Origin: Stieleria maiorica
Lineage (GTDB): Bacteria; Planctomycetota; Planctomycetia; Pirellulales; Pirellulaceae
Assembly (NCBI RefSeq): GCF_008035925.1
Contig: NZ_CP036264.1
Coordinates: 8,222,343 to 8,286,342, forward strand
Direction of reading: 5' to 3'
Length of the DNA: 64,000 bases
Part shown: positions 25,201-28,479 of the stretch, piece by piece
Numbering within the stretch: position 1 is the first letter of the stretch
How the letters are laid out: each line of letters starts with the position of its first letter
The notes under the pieces: model-generated
What the model was told of the DNA's origin: nothing
Database searches by the model: none
What the model saw: only the letters and a program-made list of their open reading frames with translations
Made by a program: the position numbers and the translations under genes

Positions 25201-28200
25201 GGTGCCGCCGCAGACGGTTCTGGGCGGAACGCTGACCGTCGGCGTCAATTCGTCGGGCGTCCCCGGCGTCTTCTACACGCCGCCGCAGGATTACAACAAT
25301 CAAATCGGCGGTGTCGACCAGTTCACCTACTCGGTCATCGACGACGGCACCACGTACGTTAATGGACAGCTGGTCTCCGACCCGCAGTCCAGCACCAACG
25401 TCGTGCGGTTCAACCTGAACCCGGTCAACGACAAGCCGCAGTTCGCCATCAATCTGCCGCCGGCGGATCTGAACGATCCCACCGGACCGCTGCAAACCAT
25501 TGAAGTGCTCGAAGACAGCGCGGCGACGACGATCGACAACTTCGCCTTCGATATCGAAGCCGGTCCGCCGACGACGGCCTTTGATGAGGTCAACTTTGCC
25601 ACCGGGCAAAACGTTCGCTTCAGTGTCACCTCGCTCGGGTTCCCGCTGTCCCAGGCCAGTGACTTCTTCACCGAGTTCCCCTCGATCACGCCCGATGGCC
25701 GGTTGAATTTCCGTCCCGCCCCGGACGTCTTCGGCAGCTTCGACTTCGAAATCGTGCTCACCGACGACGGTCCCGGCAATGAGACCCGTGGCGATTTGAT
25801 CTCGTCGGACCCCAGGACGATCACGATCGACGTGCTGCCGATCAACGATCCCCCGGTGATTCGGCCCAATTCGACGCCGCTGGATTTCGCGATCCTGGAA
25901 GACACCAGCATCGACGTGATGAGCATCGGCGACGGCACGACGCCGGGCTTGTTGGACGTCTTTGCCGTCGGCCCCGACAACGAAGCATTGAACATCACCC
26001 CCGGTGGCAATCAAACGCTGACGCTGAAAGAACCCACGCCGATTCAATCGACGTTCGGGGGAACCGTCACACAGATTCGTGAAAACGGTGTCCTGACCGG
26101 ACTGCGGTACACGCCGCGGGCGAACTTCGTGGGCATCGACACGTTCACCTACAGCGTGACCGACAACGGGATCACCGTCGACTTTGGGACCGATGGTGCC
26201 GAACGGCCTGATCCACGGATCGCTTCCAACACGGTCCGAATTCAAGTCAATCCGGTCAACAACGCACCCCAGTTCAGCGGGCCGGCCAACGTGGCGGTCA
26301 GCGAGGATGCCGGTGCCGTTTCGATCGCCAACTGGGCCACCAACGTGCTGGCCGGTCCGCCGACGGCAATCGACGAACTGAGCAGCCAGGCGGTCTTCTT
26401 CACCATCACACGGATCGATGGTGGAGACCCGGGGCTGTTCGCTGTGGACCCCGTTGCCGTCGTCGACAGCAGCAACAACACCGCGGCGCTTGAATTCACG
26501 CCGGCACCCGATGCCAACGGTGTGGCGACGTTTACCGCCCAGTTGTTCGACATTCCGACCGATGGCACCACCCAGGCGTCGAGCTCCGTGCGGACGTTCA
26601 CGTTGCGGGTCAATGCGGTGAACGACCCGCCGACGTTCGATCGAGTGGACAATCCGATCACCGTCAACGAGGACAGCGGCCCTTACTCCCAAGTCTGGGC
26701 GTCCAACATCAGCCCAGGGCCGATGGACGAGTCGTCGCAAACGGTTCGATTCGAAGTCGCCACGCCGGTCGACGCGCAAAGCCTGTTCCAGCAATTGCCG
26801 ACGATCAGTGACGACGGGATCCTGCGATTCATTCCTGCGGCCAACGCCAACGGGTCGGTCGACTTGACCGTCACCGCGATCGATTCCGACGGCGAATCGA
26901 GTGCCCAGGAAGTGTTGCGATTGGTGATCACCGCGGTCAACGATCGTCCGACGGCCGTGACCGATAGTGTGTCGACCGACGAAGACTCGGTGCTGACAAT
27001 CAGCGTGGCGCAGTTGCTGGCCAACGACATCGATCCGGACATCGACAACCCCAGTGATTCGCTGACGATCGTGCTGGATGCCGAGTCGTTCTCCCTGAGC
27101 GGTGCTCGGGTGTCCTACGACGAAGCAACCGGTGTGATCACCTACGACCCGTCCACTTCGATCGCCTTGCAGGCGTTGACCGAAGGCAGCTCCGGTGTCG
27201 ACTCGTTCAATTATCGAGTCGTCGACTCCCAAGGGGCACTCAGCAACATCGTGTCGGTTGCCGTCACGGTTGAAGGACGCAACGACGCCCCGGTCGCACG
27301 TCCCGATAATCCGACGCTTAACCCGAGCGGCCCCACGATCATCGAGATCCTGGCGAATGACACCGATGCCGATGGCGTTTTGGTTCCGACGTCGATCCAA
27401 ATCACGCTGCAACCGGCGTTCGGATCCCTGTCGATCGACGATCAAGGTGTCGTGACCTACACCGCCTTCCAAAGCTTTGCACTGGAAGATGTGTTCCGCT
27501 ATCGGGTCGCGGACAACGATGGCGAGTACAGCAACCAGGCTTTGGTGACGATCGCGGCCAATGCGGCGCCGATTGCCCGCGACGATCAGGCATCGACATT
27601 CATCAACGAAACGATCGTGATCAACGTGGCCGCCAACGACGTGGATCCCGACGCGGTCGCAGGTGCACCCAACCGCGGACTGGACCTGACCTCGATTCAG
27701 ATCGTCGACTCGCCGTTCAGCGGTGATGTCGTGCCACTCGGCGACGGAACCATTCGCTACATCCCGGCCGACGGGTTCTTGGGAATTGATTCCTTCACCT
27801 ACACGATCGCCGATCTGGCCGGACGCGTCAGTAGCCCCGGAACGGTTCAAGTGCAGGTGACCGGCAGTCGATTGCAAAACCCGGATCTGAATCCCGACGT
27901 CAACGACGACGGGGACATTTCGCCGATCGATGCCTTGTTGGTGATCAACCACCTGGCCCGACAATCCTCGGCGAGCATTCCGGTGCAAGACACGGACGTC
28001 GGACCTCCGTACTACGACGTCAACGGCGACAAATTGATTTCGCCCCTGGATGCACTGGCGGTGATCAATGAATTGGCGCGTCGCCAGGCGATCAGCGGGC
28101 TTGGGGAGATGGTCGAAGGAGAGCAAATCGGTGACGAAAGCGATTCCGAACCGGTCAGCTCCGCAATCGCCAGCGATTTCATCGACGCGATTGCAGGCGA

Positions 28201-28261
28201 CGACGATGACGAGGACGACCGCATCAACGCCCTGGACGCCGCCTTCGGTGATCTGATCTGA
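4295..28261 (+). CDS. Giant secreted multidomain protein (7,988 aa): LEPR-XLL, PPC, beta-helix, VWA, GEVED, cadherin-like repeats, dockerin
   Basis: Start chosen at ATG 4295 because it leads directly into a basic stretch and the LEPR-XLL-like motif LERRELLAAELEAP (about residues 23-36); the frame can be extended upstream to TTG 4214 without such support. Modules in order: degenerate matrixin-like region (about 390-525); pre-peptidase C-terminal domain (565-685); right-handed beta-helix segments with PGxWxG motifs (730-1035 and 1290-1640); two FN3-like repeats (1076-1280); VWA with MIDAS DESVSMG (about 1636-1860); second PPC (1927-2080); propeller-like region (about 2360-2740); jelly-roll-like region (2740-2945); many short 'dG..I..G..I.l.d' modules (2950-4070 and 5930-6620); DFGDAP and GEVED (5145-5450); cadherin-like tandem repeats (to about 7860); two dockerin loops (7865-7930); acidic tail. 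Probably exported and surface-bound. The molecular function is unknown. Confidence 0.93.
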   Translation: MTSRRNTKLKSAHKSSRRTQHETLERRELLAAELEAPRLIAVSANSGEQFDLQDNTVLSTAPTELKFRFGGDLIDAATLAGIQFKRAGGDGSFTPDANEAAAGLPGYQVVTPGFLGFEDDDGTNIIVARFAETLPDDQYVAELAGFDDSNQQIVGLRDVDGDLLHTVGATDPVRPIQTVRFEVEVGPRVVSVVPQPVENINGTLTQQRNQVFVYFNDDPLSNPLAGPISSATSSLPVVNPSFYKLIYTGETVENTDDLVTAPSSIVYEPLLNRARLTFPGNDLVDLLPPDANGDPIVGGTFRLRVGRGDSLPLAPQELASGGGGADTFDAAMPLGTTFGAGTQSVVVTEGLIKASNPIIPDWPGAYDAPGLRDQRRDAQQNGQSDTTVGINIFPYNFARIYGIDPQFNRLENAITEAQKQRVREVLDLYSERLGVEFVETTDAGLQIVTGDIRAIVQTADTGAGADTPLSLYRVNERDQSKGLLVLDAGENWYDGYGFSPDNRLSYFQEALRGVGDLLGIGNLFELAPGVAAGGSSPDEPNSVLFSDQYLPNLPVEPEFLSQSDITIGQALHRPESNDVDFYSFTATETGQISIETIAERLDGSSLLDTHLKLYRVIDAAADQYELVAQNDDFFSEDSFIGLEIAAGDYIVGVSASGNDQYNGLISGSGLGGTSEGTYELRMTFKSSVGQTITDSNGTQLDGDADGVAGGEFNFWFRVAPTVTNATAGQPRTIFVEKVTGDDGVDINGNPVNDGSLQRPKRTIAAALRLARPGDVVRILPNGGVDGLIHTQQDNLAYEIGIGGSSNSALSDGSEFVVPKGVTVMIDAGSLFKMKDAKVSVGSETVDEDRSLAALQILGTPVIAGETGGTGEVFFTSWDDESLGVDTNPLPTTAQPGQWAGIEFRNDFDYSEGRPVWETEGIFLDFVSHANIQYGGGSISSNDPIVTPIQMNESRPTLIYNTIRNSADAAISADPNSFLETNFNAPVYQRAQRFTSDYDRVGPEISGNRLINNSINGLFVRVETPAAGELEPMTVSGRFDDQDIVHVLSQVLVLQGQPGGAILLEDRPDVLSVSPTLRADGTLVENVAYDYRITYVTAAGNESLSSLPTASIVTSSTSKTIRLANLPTTPPEFVGRRLYRSIPGSTNYEFVTQLDRVTTGYTDNGSARGGLLREQIRPDASGVTTTAGAGGSLIAGTAYDYRLTFFNALDGETQASDSTASFVAPASGSIELAGLPAVPDGFVGLRIYRSIPGGSQYELIDQLIAGETSYVDEGREIDLPQRILRNDGNNGTLFLPRFDARLSIDPGLVIKLQNARIEAGFGADFYAEGEDGKEIIFTSRRDDSYGAGGTFDTNNDAIADNAAPGDWGGLVFRQDASGSLDFAEVRFGGGSTAIDGQFTEFNAIEILQADVRIANSTITDNDSGFAAASTRGGIGFNDEAAIFVRGSQPVLVGNTIEGNIGAAISINPNALNADPMLDYGRSTGGVGIFTVDMDNQGPVIAGNRLDDNTINAVRVRSEVLTTDSVWDDTDIVHVVEGEIASATHHYRGALRLKSDPNQSLVVKFGPGAELVGTGRPLDIEDRIGGTVQVLGTPGNPVVLTSWNDSTVGAGFTPDGEPMNCTLSALQCEDIIVETDVPYVDVVVVMDESVSMGFVQDFSEQFIVDLEAGLTAAGIGVSAGNRYGAVGFGRSGAGQLGRSLLVGGNLFGSATDYAVAAQNFVTAGSAEDGFAGIDFTLQNYAFRPDAAKFIILATDEPRTNLVQSLTQASTIQSLRSADVAVQGILGVSIQTDGGVRALAIDNEDVYVETGNSFVTEPGGQITFGASLADYVPLVQATDGITGDLSQIGRSTQTAQVFGDALISSIIGQAGGSQADRGAPGDWLGLRLESYINDRNVAYVLEQETADPASIATNAFADNAQIVGDLAGGEFAGDENERLGFNIRGALASPDDVDTYSFTATGGTGVYIDIDETSVGLNTIVELVTANAEEVDGDVEVLARSDDSFREANDRSLLFSALPDGTVQPLYQLGTGNVESANPYDAGMRVILPGSNSSENTYYVRVRSDGKSAGSYQLSVRLRETEEVAGSTIQLADIRFATDAITVNSAPLHSPLTGTAGESLNYTATGTPFTQEAANNRLSFTNAQADQLGNLGTSDRGSLVVNGEIGNINSTNANIRLEDVDVYQVDLFNEQLEPDVFDSENRFVTTTFDIDYADGLGRPNTSIAVYDAAGRLILHSRDSNIADDRGRPLNGVDSANLNGGSAGSLDAYIGPVELPEGTYFVAVSNAAVVPSDLDQFFNPTAANTDVRLMPINSTRRLVDDSLDLYNPLFIPADSESFALLDQTNYSAERPIIEPAFDVESIVPYSLDDMRLFISVDSGITGTNQSSLVSVNPVTGVVERLIGQSSQPTGDIAARTDGELFSYTVGPPAGTAPDDGNIGGYENISPVDGSVLSSSDDGIVFSRTNQAGNGMEGDDPAQLIVEAMAFPLSDRGGPTGTITTNALNNNGQGFLVGYRDTLGRGEIPIELTRNILYSFRQVTGEITTFGSLNANADRTFPAQAPYSTRFGPASDEREYGIIDTGNIFPTGGDGGDITGLANFPNSSFQFYAATDQGGIHSFDYTDTVDAPRTSPAFGYGSVIPTTFHGVVQKDPAHAAVSGNFPPSFSGLALGPRTIEDGAFRETMFLTTDDGWLYAVNLDEDGRVQPARVLNNGRSAIQLSYSSGIVGVGSQPTGLAFGNLEASPWHYTTDRNLDDGHGIKDNYDNSRAEFSTRGGGSLYYGFEVNPGTNNGGNNPQGNTISRADDSNLGELAPGGSHGTIVSRPINLEGYSAADKPTLYFSYFMEVEADDDYRPNRLQRDSFRVFAAGDDGEWKLLATNNDFRQLPSLDEYDYYNETGIPVQELFDDSNAWRQARVDLSPLAGNENVRLRFDFSTAGGMRPHFDSVELVGIEGDEVVHGQQISFNDELGNQILLENVVGTTVVFPAGADIASGDTITLSSANGNVATLTFVTANAGPGEVEVNASMNASQVAAAVFDAIDRHTRPINLGGGRIRFAAVSTVTSTVQLGLANPNPVLVQRLDPVFNGNTQFDGALQLVIPDGDQIFPGDRIEISDRLFNPLNPTIQDQFTFVETLTGAPNEILYTRTDTADTIARALFALLPLELQPVYEGDGVITLLAEVQAGNSIQFIAATPSPLIQPQSDLNLSRIEVDFSFTTSFANEVYTFKHAEGIDRIVISATPVNIPGVTNVLVDFFASPAEIAAQVALVLPPSAGAYVTPQGELSFSGASVTVASSATTMSLGRVNARTITVPDGTGIRSGETITLVGDDSIVTLTMVQNPAVGPPNSVNYNTTDTAATIISNIVAALGADAETFVSGNELTVLGVSTVMSDDPTTNFSSVGALDYHEIVVPVGNQITDGQTLTVDGRVITFVLNGAPAVDTVPYANNESGAVIAQRLAVVLGSSNPLRRDNPFANTLRVQATTINLSGFNPTASFTTDSYDDTGVLLPLTDLGQLRTGLRIEVDPNGFGIPGFGTTLVFVERGSTIPPSNDVEIYFSRNAFDPAVELQDVYQQIIDALSSGFNPVQVQIDPYGRGLLILDNNAQVILPTPDPTRFTLEDRDVNESAVPISFPSGDRITESTTVTVITKGDPQGAAPIVLSFVTAANATGAFGEIIFDPSASNTPTMVRDMVLSQLPLELQGFQFGSDQILLLDALSVEIQTPSGVPSNIVSYRATTSGVIPILVDSTMDSRAVAERLKIALNEGVAQYVDGGPTQSQTRDFTAYAGDRIRLYNLTPADVGNYGLSGYELFDNGSGALTTSAVPGDEFGLGRPFGFANSEIDTRGASNNEVEGVYIDDIIVGFAERGEMVVESTNGERTFTFNPETLPDTHPQAVQPELQNEILTGPYSLEIRTSDEYGVPQDYFPINLQLGELNSWGRSFDTNDRLTGGAVSLIAPPGLELVDGDFFVINDGWREMTFEFDSTLDRGVAPGHVPVVFDPISTQTSATADSIRNAINSAQVQNVLDITAATSDSFQSAASTSNRVELYGSSAITINPSGGRMIKLDLVDAETSQGRETSRQIPIVDQVTESVQGRIFADELDRSTPSGFIDAARDTVVAIGKIGDAVNSGQPPFNLQDDAVIVASDPGADFDSVRIFLREGETVDIDVDTLGFSRAGEILDLPVITVFNDGEILTEDLFGFSIDRTRQSSLFETSVAPGESSGGAFLQFTAPQTGFFDVVVSSANVFGTQTMTVPEFVTGALLEQSFFGTSAETISISSGTSQVVYEYTTNAQVVAGNVPILINATDTPEMIATKTQNVINATQSAVVRVQADGRFLNIIEIASPVTITHGSTSGFFFGSFISTQTRETDFGEYALTIRPTVYSQPTADPNLPNLFPANPDIPVRDVLMVDYQFGISDQNRVQDQGQLVIASNFITESAGSGVVAVSDTRGQRLVNNGGLAVNPGPDSLPVPGSARLLRNQNSDSLIPGVVISNNVISDSGDAAIHFGGDVNTNGQVPSPVSFGRIVNNTVVNRGSGDGVRISGAASPTVLNNIFSGFTNGIATTANQFGQIVVGGNAFQDNGTNSSVPLATSSFVVPTGVPLFEDPNRGIYIPAAGSAVIDSSFASLPDRSNFLQTVKQPAGISPSPIIAPEFDAYGQPRVDDPLVATPGGVGANVFIDRGAIDRADDVRPTAVLTGPQDAIGFRIDGGDQDRDGSFVRLTEGTLSFFEVQLLDPAGTGIDPDTVTDETVILTENGARLIPGRDYIFGYSSNSNTIRLTPLTGIWRPDAVYEITLNNKQRIEVSLRSGDQIPDGSQIVITETDGTITNFEFEAGYSVVIPETTTLTVDGINLNIIDGETITINDVSGNTRVLEFDKDGSTTAGSIPVDVRSAGTIVQVRDAILAALSSVDPGSNPAETVAQAIGLAPIAVGSDKIQLGTVNGHLVTTTSTAILQSGVDQGVSQGDRLVYSNGINTVTFEFTQNTTSDPTFVPVLFSRTDTPDQIAQALAAAVSTQPIGLGNAAAIDNARVALGGQIGDTAFLTSTAASLQGAPGVSVGAIALPYTQTADFTASIAAARLQSAIRDANLNVQSFNPGGGTLLIEGAVLVDGNFDGVLISIGNNLPPIADLSGNRVRETRINDETRFTIVMPEVEFDFGDAPVSYNTLLANNGARHTVSGDSVTRLGVYLDTEVDGQPSPASDDALLAISFNETGDLFTFQPNTIVVSGAVAGGETLAVTIGSKTVTFEMIRATDNPTGGNEPITFVDGESADSIALKIFQQIRAKFDVIDTSVLINLSGDTISLQPIDDEDGVPVGTYIKDNVPYLVFADDPTITGNLNADNVVGFLNPSDPSGSTIPVFVTGSGLVDIWVDFDGNGTFDADEKIASNEAVSESLNPNPIIIPQSAFPADAVPPGHVQGQKLPDRWMRVRLSQSGDLSPTGVAVGGEVEDYMVSIAPFDPPVPSPDEYTVAEDSTLVIDTSIATPPTLIANDTNLDQLLPVRFFVGRQPANGTLVINPGDELTGSFSYVPNSDFVGQDTFTYRLSTQRNSGSVAANATFATVTINVTPVNDAPGVLDQNLVALEYQPGQTPADQPEVFLASTLLAGATGDGDPMIPGLPFDESNQDAGLRLISITVGGVTIDAANQSAVGTTPRGATVTAEFDTELADPLDPTTFDRTFITRIFYQGADYFNSDNLRADTDPPLLDNFTFTVQDDGRSLDGNGIIVGGTPRTADGVASVRVTPQNTLPTPLPELISISDDSYRNFYLNQGLQVPTPTEDNALLIPSAFLLANDLQGSPQAEDENQGINGNDGNLRITAVSIDPFFGSVALDATTGDVLFTPADDIYGQVEFVYEVEDQGQDEAKDGTRTDNFRRASVTSTIFVEPVNDAPVAYDRNLSVVEAVEPAGPAILSFTANDLIVGRGVVPSPIMTTSNSITVVDGASMVDGQTVVITNSLGKRSVVEFSTSPLRSVGTDVLVTYSASDTAADIAARLQTLLRAAGLGGVNATDRVELTNVTSIATSSYTAVTNASAAGFDVPDGSMVVGGEMIEFTDSRGRTTTLELSTTGVSITGADLLVVVSPADTAATVSSAVKAALLSVGIGGIDNPTPPAGRAGVQFSSTTVAGFTNPSSAITSTVDGLIMADADDLLEGETVILNNSRSGQIRVEFNSSGLPSAGTDILVQFAAGESALVLANRLEASLRGLEVGAISNGDGSVSFRAVASAVEFAPMSSIIASTGLVVFPAGAQLIDGETVSITDGGGNVTVVEFSTSATPSAGTDVLVTYFLTDTATDVATRFRSQLQSSGLGGLVATDTVTLPVVSSVSTTVYTAVSSASGSGISVPDGSTLIGGEVIRLTDQSGATTTVELSTSGISMTGADLLVQFNPADNAATISAAIKAALLAAGIGSVDDPAPNAGRAGLLFNHTSVTGINDPNSQITSSASGMTLPDGAGLINGETITLADGLGGVLTVEFNTTGTPAAGTDVVVQYAAADLAAAIAANLETALRGQGLGVTDNGDGSLSFSDIVAGAVLPPMTSFTVSATEIVAPEANLVVDGERITLTVDGNPVVVEFNTTGIAASGSDYVVSYAYGDSGDLLMANLESLLRADGYAVTADGNTLHLSNSSDIVVTELPDVAGDFDENLPAPYNEIEQSLRVVAFSTNQGTVRVGAGFSGSQTLGTANGGLLTFNFANGIFVSGTYAPPVNYNELPPFAPVDLFTYKIADNGRTRLPVANLIRILPAQESVQQATVTISVKPANDRPFIVNEDQVDVMEDPTAAQATIPDVFTTVLPAPSSAEDELLTQGRPTVTNISVTDVRGVMAQLPDVDDTGALTVYPNADAVGSVVYVFTFTDDHPTNPQSTDVTVTVNVRPVNDAPRFNPSVAGSSAVNNADDAYSVARGVDPNTGAIIDAAITYTLREDNTQPVGDPPRQYFIPLRRDPSVIGYNRVGLLDVFTVGPANEASAAIEGGNQTLDIGQVPPQTVLGGTLTVGVNSSGVPGVFYTPPQDYNNQIGGVDQFTYSVIDDGTTYVNGQLVSDPQSSTNVVRFNLNPVNDKPQFAINLPPADLNDPTGPLQTIEVLEDSAATTIDNFAFDIEAGPPTTAFDEVNFATGQNVRFSVTSLGFPLSQASDFFTEFPSITPDGRLNFRPAPDVFGSFDFEIVLTDDGPGNETRGDLISSDPRTITIDVLPINDPPVIRPNSTPLDFAILEDTSIDVMSIGDGTTPGLLDVFAVGPDNEALNITPGGNQTLTLKEPTPIQSTFGGTVTQIRENGVLTGLRYTPRANFVGIDTFTYSVTDNGITVDFGTDGAERPDPRIASNTVRIQVNPVNNAPQFSGPANVAVSEDAGAVSIANWATNVLAGPPTAIDELSSQAVFFTITRIDGGDPGLFAVDPVAVVDSSNNTAALEFTPAPDANGVATFTAQLFDIPTDGTTQASSSVRTFTLRVNAVNDPPTFDRVDNPITVNEDSGPYSQVWASNISPGPMDESSQTVRFEVATPVDAQSLFQQLPTISDDGILRFIPAANANGSVDLTVTAIDSDGESSAQEVLRLVITAVNDRPTAVTDSVSTDEDSVLTISVAQLLANDIDPDIDNPSDSLTIVLDAESFSLSGARVSYDEATGVITYDPSTSIALQALTEGSSGVDSFNYRVVDSQGALSNIVSVAVTVEGRNDAPVARPDNPTLNPSGPTIIEILANDTDADGVLVPTSIQITLQPAFGSLSIDDQGVVTYTAFQSFALEDVFRYRVADNDGEYSNQALVTIAANAAPIARDDQASTFINETIVINVAANDVDPDAVAGAPNRGLDLTSIQIVDSPFSGDVVPLGDGTIRYIPADGFLGIDSFTYTIADLAGRVSSPGTVQVQVTGSRLQNPDLNPDVNDDGDISPIDALLVINHLARQSSASIPVQDTDVGPPYYDVNGDKLISPLDALAVINELARRQAISGLGEMVEGEQIGDESDSEPVSSAIASDFIDAIAGDDDDEDDRINALDAAFGDLI
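7553..8130 (+). repeat. Tandem pair of FN3-like modules inside the giant gene
   Basis: Two copies of a module beginning AYDYR(I/L)T and containing 'GFVGLR(I)YRSIPG' type sequence start at nt 7553 and 7883, an offset of exactly 330 bp (110 residues). Each ends in a 'Y.D.G' strand. The pair sits between two beta-helix segments. Confidence 0.75.
22085..24160 (+). repeat. Seven-module tandem array with an exact 912-bp three-module super-period
   Basis: Modules start (aligned on the VPDG/VVDG-type motif) at nt 22085, 22382, 22697, 22997, 23294, 23609 and 23909. Spacings are 297, 315, 300, 297, 315 and 300 bp, so modules 4-6 repeat modules 1-3 at exactly 912 bp and module 7 begins a third round. 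Each module reads roughly 'DG..l..GE.I.l.D..G...tvEfsT.g....GtD.lV.y...D.a..ia..l...L...G'. The matching pairs (1 and 4, 2 and 5, 3 and 6) also share their distinctive linkers, for example 'PxAGRAG' in 2 and 5 and 'NGDGS' in 3 and 6. Confidence 0.88.
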
Positions 28262-28287
28262 TCCCGATCGAGTCGCAACAGTGTCGA

Positions 28288-28402
28288 ACTGCTGTCCTCA
28301 GCTGTTCACGTGTGGCCGCGAAGCGGACACGTCCAAAACACCCGGTCAGCCGATGCGGCTGGCCGGGAGAGCCGTTGAGGACAATCGCTACATTTGGTGG
28401 GT
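28288..28402 (+). repeat. Diverged solo copy of the structured intergenic repeat
   Basis: The stretch starts AGTGTCGAACTGCTGTCC, matching AGTGTAGAACCGCTGTCC at the start of each repeat at 60901-61415. It ends TTGAGGACAATCGCTACAT, resembling TTGAGACAATGGTGCTACAC at the end of those repeats. In between it also has a strong GC hairpin. It begins 27 bp after the giant gene's stop codon on the same strand. Homology is judged by eye. Confidence 0.6.
28341..28367 (+). terminator. 12-bp stem hairpin after the giant gene
   Basis: CCCGGTCAGCCG (28341-28352) pairs with CGGCTGGCCGGG (28356-28367) around an ATG loop, with a single G-U pair. No T-tract follows, so intrinsic termination is uncertain. It is also the central hairpin of the solo repeat copy that surrounds it. 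Confidence 0.55.
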
Positions 28403-28479
28403 GGCGTTGAATCCGGTACCCCCGTTGTCGGACGTCCAGCGAACTCGATCGATCAGCCAGTGAGTGAAGGATACGAGTG

